A stretch of 28,311 nucleotides of DNA from Porticoccaceae bacterium (GTDB lineage Bacteria; Pseudomonadota; Gammaproteobacteria; Pseudomonadales; Porticoccaceae): assembly GCA_017858295.1 (NCBI GenBank), contig JAFMBU010000007.1, forward strand, positions 1 through 28,311, in the 5' to 3' direction. The position numbers and the translations under genes were made by a program. The notes below the pieces were generated by a model. That model searched no databases, was not told the origin of the DNA, and saw nothing but the letters and a program-made list of their open reading frames with translations. Positions 1-6,317 of this stretch are shown here, one piece after another; within the stretch, counting starts at the first letter, position 1; the number at the start of each line of letters is the position of its first letter.

Positions 1-470
1 AACTCATCTGTAGGCTTGGCACTGATCTGGCTAACGGCACCAGCAATACTGTTTTTGCCGAAGAGGATGCCCTGTGGACCACGCAGTATTTCGACACGCT
101 CCATATCAATCATCGGGATTCGAGCCAGCTGATCGCGACCGTAAAAAATACCGTCGTTATAGATACCCACAGACTGTTCAAAGCCGGGGTTGATACCGGA
201 GCTAATGCCACGAATAGTCACAGTGGTAGAAATGCCGGTTTCATTGATGCTGAAGTTAGGCACTAACTCAGACAAGCCCTGAAGATCGACAATACCTGCA
301 TTGGACATTTTTTCAGCAGTTACGGCTGCAACCGAAACGGGAACGTCCTGCAGTGACTCTGCACGCTGCTGTGCAGTAACTACGATTTCTTCCAACATTG
401 CCGCGTTAACTGCGCCGGCACTAGCGGTAATGGCTAAGGCTAAAAGTGACTTCTTTAGTACTCTATTCAT
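1..470 (-). CDS. TonB-dependent receptor, N-terminal part (runs off the window)
   Basis: Outer-membrane active transporter, N-terminus only; the rest lies left of position 1. Translating the minus strand from the ATG at 470-468 gives a signal peptide (MNRVLKKSLLALAITAS..., probable cleavage after NAA), a TonB-box-like EEIVVTAQQR, and the start of a plug domain with QDVPVSVAAV, TIRGI, DRVEILRGPQG-like (MERVEILRGPQGILFGKNSI) and AGAVSQI motifs. These match the plug of the large catch-all TBDR class found in marine and sphingomonad-like bacteria, whose substrates are often siderophores, terpenoids or oligosaccharides. The substrate cannot be read from this fragment. About 156 codons are present, out of a usual 700-900. 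The downstream neighbour at 678-2456 lies on the same strand and would be transcribed before it, about 200 bases away. Confidence 0.93.
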   Translation of the reverse strand, partial: MNRVLKKSLLALAITASAGAVNAAMLEEIVVTAQQRAESLQDVPVSVAAVTAEKMSNAGIVDLQGLSELVPNFSINETGISTTVTIRGISSGINPGFEQSVGIYNDGIFYGRDQLARIPMIDMERVEILRGPQGILFGKNSIAGAVSQISAKPTDE

Positions 471-559
471 TTTTCCCCCCTGGGAATTTGTCTTATTGAA
501 GATGTGCTTTTTTATACTTTTAATTGTAAAAACTACTTTAACTAACTACATCTACATCC

Positions 560-589
560 CTATAACCTGACTCTCTATAACCTGCCTCC
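560..589. repeat. 15-bp tandem duplication upstream of the receptor gene
   Basis: Two adjacent 15-bp units, CTATAACCTGACTCT (560-574) and CTATAACCTGCCTCC (575-589), match at 13 of 15 positions. They lie in the 207-bp gap between the receptor start and the acyl-CoA dehydrogenase stop. No hairpin or known operator is evident. It is one of several short tandem duplications in this window. Confidence 0.6.
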
Positions 590-677
590 CTGCTTACCCT
601 ACCTTTTAAAAATTTACTGCCTAAAAAATTTTGCGCGACTATGCCTCAACACAGTGCAAAGCGCCACTGCTTAAGAG

Positions 678-2456
678 CTAAGCCGTTAAAAAATCTGCCG
701 GCTCAAGGGCGTCAAAACTGTCAGCCCCTAGAACCAAGGTCGCCAAAAAACCACTGTTGCGGGGTAATATCTGTGTTGAGAAAAACTCCGCCGTAGCGAT
801 CTTCTGGTTATAGAAGCGATCGGTCTCGCCAGCAGCCAGTCGATCCTGAGCCGCCGCCGCCAACTTCACCAGTAACCAATAAGAAACAGTATTTCCGTAC
901 AGCATCATAAAGTTGTACGCGATGCCCTGGGAGTCACTGCTATTTTCTAATACATAATTGAGCGCTTCCTGGCACTGTTCGATCCCATGTCGCAGCCGAT
1001 TGCGCAGATTGACCACGCTGCCATGGGCTGCCGCAAGCTGGTCAACGGTCACCTGCATCTCCGCCAGCAGGACCTTTACCGCTTGACCACCGTCACGCAG
1101 ACATTTACGTCCGATAAAATCTAAAGCCTGGATACCGTTGGTACCTTCATAGATCGGCAGAATACGCGCGTCACGCATATGCTGCGCCGCACCAGTCTCC
1201 TCGATAAAGCCCATGCCGCCATGAACCTGAACACCCAGTGAGGTAGTCTCCATGGCCACTTCCGTGCACCAGCCCTTGACCAGTGGCGTCAATAACTCAA
1301 CCATCTGCGCACTCTGCACACGAACCTGTTCATCCGGGTGATGGGAACTGCGATCCTCTGCGGCTATGGCATAGTAGGACATGGCACGACCACCCTCAGT
1401 CAATGCGCGCATCTGCATGAGCATGCGCTTAACATCTGAGTGGTGAATAATCGCTGCACGGCCTTCGACACCAGGGGCTCGACCCTGAACCCGATCCGTG
1501 GCATAGGCAGCAGCCTGCTGATAGGCGCGTTCGCCTAGGGAGACTCCCTGGTGACCAACTGATAGACGGGCATTGTTCATCATGGTGAACATGCACTGCA
1601 GACCTTTATTCTCCTCGCCTACCAAGTAGCCAACTGCTCCACCATTATCGCCAAAGGCCAGAGTGCAGGTGGGGCTCGAATGGATGCCTAACTTGTGCTC
1701 AACGCCAACTGGTTTAACATCGTTGCGTTGACCCAGACTGCCATCTGCATTGACCAAGAACTTGGGCACCAGAAATAGCGAGATGCCCTGATTGCCCTCT
1801 GGGGCATCGGGGCGGCGGGCCAGAACCAGGTGAATAATATTGTCGGCGCAGCTGTGATCGCCCCAGGTGATATAGATTTTTTGGCCACTGATCAGATAGT
1901 GGTCGCCATTTAAGATAGCTTTGGTTTTCACCGCAGATAAGTCACTGCCAGCCTGAGGTTCAGTGAGATTCATGGTGCCGGACCAGGCGCCGGAGATCAG
2001 ATTGCCTAAATAGGTCTCTTTCTGCTCATCGCTGCCGTATTGATTCAGTGCGTGAACCACACCGCGGGTCAGCATAGGCAATAGGCTAAAACCACAGTTG
2101 GCGGTCTGCAGCATTTCCTGCACCGCCAGATCCACCACACTGGGGAAACCCGCGCCGCCATAATTGCTATCGCCATTTAAGCAGCACCAGCCAGCTTCAA
2201 CCATCTGTCGGTAAATAGGATCTAGACCAGGTGAAGTGACCACTTCGCCATCCTTCAAAAAGGCTGGATGCTTATCCGTCTCATGATTGGTCGGTGCCAC
2301 TATATCTTCAAAGAATTTGGCTGCCTCTGGCAACACCACATCAACCATATCGCGGCTCGCATCTTCGAACCCCGGCATACTGCAAATTTCAGCATAGTTA
2401 ATAATTTCATCAAAGATAAAAGCCAGTTCCTTCTGCGGTACCTTATAAACACTCAC
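678..2456 (-). CDS. Acyl-CoA dehydrogenase, long (C-terminally extended) type
   Basis: FAD enzyme that alpha,beta-dehydrogenates an acyl-CoA thioester. The 592 residues fit the long proteobacterial class with a short N-terminal extension (MSVYKVPQKELAFIFDEI), the central ACAD fold (MNLTEPQAGSDLSAVKTKA is the flavin/substrate loop; GVQVHGGMGFIEE and the IYEGTNGIQ motif follow) and an extra helical C-terminal domain. The Glu of IYEGT (about E437) is at the catalytic-base position. Database annotators often label this class DmdC, 3-methylmercaptopropionyl-CoA dehydrogenase of DMSP demethylation. That label is not secure here because no other dmd gene is nearby; a fatty acyl-CoA substrate is equally possible. 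The start is GTG at 2456-2454, supported by AGGAG (about 2468-2464) seven bases upstream. It is divergent from mtnP. Confidence 0.93.
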   Translation of the reverse strand: MSVYKVPQKELAFIFDEIINYAEICSMPGFEDASRDMVDVVLPEAAKFFEDIVAPTNHETDKHPAFLKDGEVVTSPGLDPIYRQMVEAGWCCLNGDSNYGGAGFPSVVDLAVQEMLQTANCGFSLLPMLTRGVVHALNQYGSDEQKETYLGNLISGAWSGTMNLTEPQAGSDLSAVKTKAILNGDHYLISGQKIYITWGDHSCADNIIHLVLARRPDAPEGNQGISLFLVPKFLVNADGSLGQRNDVKPVGVEHKLGIHSSPTCTLAFGDNGGAVGYLVGEENKGLQCMFTMMNNARLSVGHQGVSLGERAYQQAAAYATDRVQGRAPGVEGRAAIIHHSDVKRMLMQMRALTEGGRAMSYYAIAAEDRSSHHPDEQVRVQSAQMVELLTPLVKGWCTEVAMETTSLGVQVHGGMGFIEETGAAQHMRDARILPIYEGTNGIQALDFIGRKCLRDGGQAVKVLLAEMQVTVDQLAAAHGSVVNLRNRLRHGIEQCQEALNYVLENSSDSQGIAYNFMMLYGNTVSYWLLVKLAAAAQDRLAAGETDRFYNQKIATAEFFSTQILPRNSGFLATLVLGADSFDALEPADFLTA

Positions 2457-2489
2457 GATCTTGCTCCTAAAATCAAAAAAGTAATACTA

Positions 2490-2509
2490 CCTAGAATCGT
2501 TACTCTAGG
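2490..2509. promoter_or_regulatory. Inverted repeat in the divergent intergenic region
   Basis: CCTAGA (2490-2495) and TCTAGG (2504-2509) form a perfect 6-bp inverted repeat around an 8-bp spacer. It lies about 35 bases upstream of the acyl-CoA dehydrogenase start codon. Position and symmetry would suit a repressor operator or a 5'-UTR hairpin. No regulator can be named. Confidence 0.3.
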
Positions 2510-2542
2510 AGCTAGCCCTGCTTGCTGTAAACCTTAATCAAT

Positions 2543-2554
2543 GACCATATGGTC
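2543..2554. promoter_or_regulatory. 12-bp perfect palindrome GACCATATGGTC, candidate operator
   Basis: A perfect 12-bp palindrome sits between two divergent genes. A half-site, GACCATA, recurs at about 2596-2602, just upstream of the mtnP ribosome-binding site. The position suits a dimeric repressor (TetR-like operators near acyl-CoA dehydrogenases are common), but the regulator is unknown. Confidence 0.35.
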
Positions 2555-2614
2555 TATGCTCAAAAGAAGCGCGAAAACGCTCAACAGATTATTCTCTGAC
2601 CATAGGAAAACGCT

Positions 2615-3463
2615 ATGTTAGCTGTTATCGGCGGCTCCGGGCTCTACCAGCTTGAGGGGTTGCAGATCGACCAAGAACGCATCCTGACCACTCCCTTTGG
2701 CAGGCCCTCTGCGGCGATTAGCTGCGGCGAATACGCTGGTCAATCAATGCTGTTTCTTGCCCGCCATGGCAGCGGACACCAGCTGCTGCCTCACGAAATT
2801 AACTATCGCGCCAATATCTATGCCCTCAAAGCCCTGGGTGCACGACGGATTATGTCCTTTTCTGCCGCTGGCAGTCTGCGCCAGCAGATTAAGCCTGGGG
2901 ATCTGGCACTAGTGGAACAGTATTTTGACCACACCAGAGGCGGTCGCACTCAGAGCTTTTTTGGCCAGGGCATCGCCGCTCATGTCTCTACCGCCAATCC
3001 GGTCTGCGCTGCACTTAACAGCGATATTCAACGGGCCGCGGCGAGCGTTGATCAGCCCATCCACATCAATAACTGCTATGCCTGTGTCGAAGGTCCGCGA
3101 CTGGGCACCCGCGCCGAGAGCTTTTTCCTTCGCGACGCCGCCAAATGCGACCTTGTGGGCATGACCAATCTGCCCGAGGCCTTCTTGGCTCGAGAAGCCC
3201 AGATCGCCTACAGCTCAGTCTGCTTGATTACCGATTACGACTGTTGGATGGACGACCCCAGTCAACATGTGAGTGTCGACAAATTCTTTGAGGTCTATAG
3301 CGACACCCTTGCCCGTGCCATCAGGCTTTTAAAACCGCTTTTACACAGCCCTTTCACTGCAACCCCAAGCTATATCAGCCAGGCACTGAAAAGCGCACTG
3401 CTAACCCCTAGGGACCAGCTCAGTTCAGCACAACAGCAGTGGCTTGAGGTTTTAGAGCGTTGA
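2615..3463 (+). CDS. mtnP: S-methyl-5'-thioadenosine phosphorylase-like protein (MTAP family)
   Basis: Phosphorolyses 5'-deoxy-5'-(methylthio)adenosine-type nucleosides to free base plus 5-substituted ribose-1-phosphate in the cytosol. Family motifs: VIGGSGLY at the N-terminus, FLARHGSGHQLLPHEINYRAN, FSAAGSLRQQIKPGDLALV, CVEGPRLGTRAE and LVGMTNLPEA. The purine-specificity loop reads TDYDCW (D207, D209), the 6-aminopurine (adenine) type. The bacterial methylthioinosine phosphorylases such as Pseudomonas PA3004 have an Asn-containing loop there and are about 245 residues long. The length here (282) matches MTAP. An AGGAA ribosome-binding site precedes the ATG. It overlaps the next gene by 4 bp, so it is probably translationally coupled to two transferases; this raises the chance that its real substrate is another 5'-modified adenosine. 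Confidence 0.88.
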   Translation: MLAVIGGSGLYQLEGLQIDQERILTTPFGRPSAAISCGEYAGQSMLFLARHGSGHQLLPHEINYRANIYALKALGARRIMSFSAAGSLRQQIKPGDLALVEQYFDHTRGGRTQSFFGQGIAAHVSTANPVCAALNSDIQRAAASVDQPIHINNCYACVEGPRLGTRAESFFLRDAAKCDLVGMTNLPEAFLAREAQIAYSSVCLITDYDCWMDDPSQHVSVDKFFEVYSDTLARAIRLLKPLLHSPFTATPSYISQALKSALLTPRDQLSSAQQQWLEVLER

Positions 3464-4116
3464 ACGAACCAGCTCAGCCCCTGCTATCGATTATTATTCC
3501 CCTGGGGCCAGAGGAGACTGAACAGCAGTATCTGTTAAAAGATCTGCTTAATGTACTCGCCGATAGCTCAGTGTCCAGCGAGATTATCCAGAAATCTGAG
3601 CACAGCCGCGCCAGCAGCCTCAATGGCGGCGCCAAACAAGCAGAGGGCCAGTGGCTGTGGTTTTTACATGCAGACAGTCGCATCAGCCCAGCTAATCTCT
3701 GTGCTCTTGAGAGCAGCCTCAATCATGATCCCCATGGTGCTGCCCTGCACTATTTTGATCTTGGCTTTAAACCCAGCGGCCCCCTACTAAGGGCCAACGC
3801 CCTGGGAGCCAACCTGCGCTCGCGGTGGCTTGGCTGCCCCTATGGGGATCAGGGATTGTGCCTATCTAAGGAGCTATTCTTACATCTCGGAGGCTTTGCA
3901 CAAGACCAGGCCTATGGTGAAGACCTGCTATTTGTCTGGCACGCCCGCAGAGCCGCAGTGCCCCTCCGGCGAATCCCTTCAACCCTGCTCACCAGTGGTC
4001 GCAAATACCAGCGCCAGGGTTGGCTCAAGGTGACACTGCTGCACCAGTGGTATTGGCTGCGGCTGTCCCTGCCTGAGCTATTTAAACTGCTATGCCAACG
4101 CTGGCGCCGCAAATGA
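3460..4116 (+). CDS. Glycosyltransferase family 2 protein, TIGR04283-like
   Basis: GT-A fold glycosyltransferase, cytosolic or membrane-associated. Residues 9-16 (LSIIIPLG) form the first nucleotide-binding strand, LHADSRI is the DxD-type metal-binding motif, and YGDQGLCLSKELFLHLGGF and EDLLF are the acceptor-side motifs of family 2. The C-terminal TSGRKYQRQGWLKVTLLHQW matches the TIGR04283 pattern, known as transferase 2 of radical-SAM/selenodomain-associated and arsenosugar clusters. The start is TTG at 3460, overlapping the TGA of mtnP (TTGA). The stop overlaps the ATG of the next gene (ATGA). This 4-bp/4-bp chaining implies coupled translation and joint function. At 218 residues it is near the usual size. 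Acceptor and donor are unknown. Confidence 0.85.
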   Translation: MNEPAQPLLSIIIPLGPEETEQQYLLKDLLNVLADSSVSSEIIQKSEHSRASSLNGGAKQAEGQWLWFLHADSRISPANLCALESSLNHDPHGAALHYFDLGFKPSGPLLRANALGANLRSRWLGCPYGDQGLCLSKELFLHLGGFAQDQAYGEDLLFVWHARRAAVPLRRIPSTLLTSGRKYQRQGWLKVTLLHQWYWLRLSLPELFKLLCQRWRRK

Positions 4117-4784
4117 GCACGCCTAACCATGCCACCGCGATCGCCATGTTTGCCAAAACTCCAGGTTTGTCGCCGGTTAAAACCCGCCTTGCCAAAACCC
4201 TCGGCCAAGTTGCCGCTGAGAGCGCCTACCGCCTCTCTGTAGCGGCAATAAAAGCAACCCTTGCGCAGGTTAAGGCCGATATATTTTGCGCGGTAGCCGA
4301 GCAAGAAGGTCTAGGAGACCCTCTGTGGCAGGGACTGAAAACTATTTACACCGGTCCCGGCTGCCTTGGACAGCGCCAGCATCAGGTCTATCAGAGGTTG
4401 CTACAGCGCTATCAACAGGTCATATTAATCGGCTCCGATAGCCCCCAGCTAACCGCCGACAGATTGCAGCAGGCGATTAGAGCTCTAGAACAAGAGCAAT
4501 TTATTGTGGGTCCTGCGCTGGACGGGGGCTATTATCTGTTTGCCGGCAGGAGTCACCTTAGCCAAGCTTTTTGGACTCAAATCAATTACAGCCGCGCTGA
4601 TACCTGTGACAACCTGCTCGCCGCCCTGCCGGTTAAGGCGACACTGCTGGCGCCTATAACCGATATGGATAGGCTCGAAGATTTGCCTCAATTGCACCGC
4701 GAGCTAACCGCTCTGGGCTCAGTAATAAGCCCCCAGCAGCGAGCACTAGTTTGCTGGATTGAGGCCCAAGGGAATTACCGCTAA
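4113..4784 (+). CDS. CofC-like nucleotidyl/glycosyl transferase, TIGR04282-like
   Basis: GT-A-like transferase related to CofC. Diagnostic motifs: AMFAKTPGLSPVKTRLAK (nucleotide-binding loop), LGQRQ, ILIGSDSPQL, GPALDGGYYL and a C-terminal ITDMDRLEDL. This is the TIGR04282 signature, transferase 1 of radical-SAM-associated and arsenosugar clusters. I prefer the ATG at 4113, which overlaps the upstream TGA as ATGA and gives 223 residues beginning MSTPNHATAIAMFAK. An in-frame ATG at 4092 would add seven residues lying inside the upstream gene. It ends only 3 bp before the stop of the convergent radical SAM gene, so no room exists for a conventional terminator between them. Confidence 0.85.
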   Translation: MSTPNHATAIAMFAKTPGLSPVKTRLAKTLGQVAAESAYRLSVAAIKATLAQVKADIFCAVAEQEGLGDPLWQGLKTIYTGPGCLGQRQHQVYQRLLQRYQQVILIGSDSPQLTADRLQQAIRALEQEQFIVGPALDGGYYLFAGRSHLSQAFWTQINYSRADTCDNLLAALPVKATLLAPITDMDRLEDLPQLHRELTALGSVISPQQRALVCWIEAQGNYR

Positions 4785-4787
4785 AGA

Positions 4788-5720
4788 TTAGCCCACCGAA
4801 CAGGTACCACCGCCGAGAACACAAAAACTGGCGCAGTGAGGATGGTTGAGCTGCACCCTTCCCTGAGCCTCAACCAGACTAGTTCCTAAATTAAACTGCT
4901 GGTCGTAAGCCAACAATGTGCAGGCCATCACTGAGGGTTGCCGGTCGCCACGACGCACCACCACCATACGCGACGAAGCACACATCATGGCATCTGGATC
5001 CACATTGAGAATCTGCCAGCACTCCTCAGTTATCTCAGGCAGATCCGGGGCAATAGTGATTTCTGGAAACAGTAATAGAGCTGTTTTGTCGAAGGCATCA
5101 AGCTTGAGATTGTGACGTTTAAACAGCGCCGCATAACCCTCTCGCAAAACCTGCTCATCATCTCCCCAGAGCCTGCGGCCAGCCACATGAACAGTAAATC
5201 CCTGATCCGATAGCCAGCAAAGTCCATCGAGCATCGGCTGCCAAGACTTCGCGCCACGCTCCTGCTGGTGCAGCTCGGCATCGAAATGATCGATTGAGAC
5301 ACGCACAGTCAGCTGCTTGCCATAGCGCTTTTGCAGCGCCAATAACCCTGCCTGGCGCTTAAGCATAGGGCGGGTAGCATTGGTTAAAATCAGCAGCCGG
5401 AAACCGCGACGCAAAATCATCCCCACAATGGCGATAATATCTGGATTGAGAAACGGTTCGCCCCCGGTTAAGCCAATCTCTTCAGTGCCCAGGTCATGGC
5501 GCTGAATCTCATCGAGAAACTGTTGCACCTGACTGAGACGAATAAACTCAAGGCGATCATTACTGGGGGAAGATTCTATATAACAATGGCTACAGGCGAG
5601 ATTGCACAGGGTGCCGGTGTTAAACCAGAGTGTTTTAAGCTGCTTGAGTTTGACGCTGGCTCGAGGGCAACCAGAGGCGGTGTAGAGAGGATTGGAGAAC
5701 TTTTTTAGTTGAGTATCCAT
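4788..5720 (-). CDS. Radical SAM protein with C-terminal cysteine cluster
   Basis: 4Fe-4S/S-adenosylmethionine radical enzyme, 310 residues. C39, C43 and C46 form the CxxxCxxC cluster in GTLCNLACSHCYIES; GLTGGEPFLNP is the SAM-binding GGE motif. The C-terminus has further cysteines (C296, C300, C307 in CASFCVLGGGTC, plus MMCASS and MACTLL), suggesting an auxiliary cluster of SPASM-like type. It lacks the DUF3641-like C-terminus expected of classical ArsS (TIGR04167), so it is not simply ArsS. It lies tail to tail with the mtnP/transferase operon, 3 bp apart, on the opposite strand. That arrangement fits the known association of TIGR04282/TIGR04283 transferases with radical SAM proteins. The reaction is unknown. 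Confidence 0.85.
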   Translation of the reverse strand: MDTQLKKFSNPLYTASGCPRASVKLKQLKTLWFNTGTLCNLACSHCYIESSPSNDRLEFIRLSQVQQFLDEIQRHDLGTEEIGLTGGEPFLNPDIIAIVGMILRRGFRLLILTNATRPMLKRQAGLLALQKRYGKQLTVRVSIDHFDAELHQQERGAKSWQPMLDGLCWLSDQGFTVHVAGRRLWGDDEQVLREGYAALFKRHNLKLDAFDKTALLLFPEITIAPDLPEITEECWQILNVDPDAMMCASSRMVVVRRGDRQPSVMACTLLAYDQQFNLGTSLVEAQGRVQLNHPHCASFCVLGGGTCSVG

Positions 5721-5793
5721 ACTCAGATTCCGATCTATTTAATGCTTTAAGCGTAGCCTAAGCTAGCCTCAAGGGCACATAAGATCGGGGCTG

Positions 5794-6243
5794 TTAAGCG
5801 GCAGAGACAGGATCCGGTCTAGTCACCGAGTAAGCCCAGTAAAAGGCGACAAACTGCAATGCTAAACGCACATAGAGGGCGACCAGCGGAATATCCGGAA
5901 ACAGTTGCGGATTAAATGCCATATACAGATTGGCCGGATACACCGCGACCAATAAAGCCACCAACCCAAGACCAGCCAGGGAACGGAATCGGGGGATTAA
6001 AACCCCTATGCCGCCCATAATTTCAAACACACCGCTGATATATACCAGAGCCAAATGCGCCGGTATCCAGGGCGGCATAATGCTGACATAGAAGTCTGGG
6101 ACAAACAGATGATGAAAGCCGGCGTAGGTAAAAAAGACACTTAACAGAAACAGAAAAAAGCACTTTGTACGGCTTTTTGGCAGTTGCATGGAAGCCATTG
6201 CACGGCGCAGAAGCCCCTGTGGTAGAACAGCTGTCTTAGTCAT
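5794..6243 (-). CDS. DoxX-family membrane protein
   Basis: Small inner-membrane protein of 149 residues with four predicted hydrophobic helices: about 28-46 (CFFLFLLSVFFTYAGFHHLF), 64-82, 86-104 and 118-140. The pattern TYAGFHHL...F, a PPW(I)P loop and an EIMGGIGVLIPRFR helix cap are typical of DoxX-like proteins. The family has been linked to thiosulfate:quinone oxidoreductase and to redox or thiol stress complexes, but most members have no known job. The start at 6243 is the longest option; an internal Met at residue 17 is possible. It lies downstream of the esterase gene on the same strand, separated by a 17-bp tandem repeat. Confidence 0.8.
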   Translation of the reverse strand: MTKTAVLPQGLLRRAMASMQLPKSRTKCFFLFLLSVFFTYAGFHHLFVPDFYVSIMPPWIPAHLALVYISGVFEIMGGIGVLIPRFRSLAGLGLVALLVAVYPANLYMAFNPQLFPDIPLVALYVRLALQFVAFYWAYSVTRPDPVSAA

Positions 6244-6249
6244 AACAAT

Positions 6250-6317
6250 GCTCGTTTATCTTAGTGGCTCGTTTATCTTAGTGTCTTGTTCATATTAGTG
6301 TCCCGTTTAAAGTACTG
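6250..6317. repeat. 17-bp tandem repeat (three copies plus a degenerate fourth)
   Basis: GCTCGTTTATCTTAGTG occurs twice exactly (6250-6266, 6267-6283). It is followed by TCTTGTTCATATTAGTG (6284-6300) and a weak fourth unit, TCCCGTTTAAAGTACTG (6301-6317), that overlaps the esterase stop codon (6307-6309). It fills the whole gap between the esterase and DoxX genes and ends just upstream of the DoxX start, so it would alter spacing of that gene's leader. Confidence 0.85.

Noticed and set aside
301..570. 89-codon frame on the + strand
   Set aside because: Lies antisense to the receptor N-terminus, which has a clear signal peptide and plug motifs; the frame has no family features.
678..2456. Assigning dmdC (DMSP degradation)
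   Set aside because: The family match is real, but without dmdB, dmdD or another DMSP gene nearby the substrate cannot be fixed.
2615..3463. Methylthioinosine phosphorylase (PA3004 type)
   Set aside because: The DYDCW loop and 282-residue length match MTA phosphorylase better.
4788..5720. Classical arsenosugar synthase ArsS
   Set aside because: Has the radical SAM motif but lacks the ArsS C-terminal cysteine-rich domain pattern; kept as an unassigned radical SAM protein.
6250..6317. CRISPR-like array
   Set aside because: Units are directly adjacent without spacers and no cas genes are nearby.
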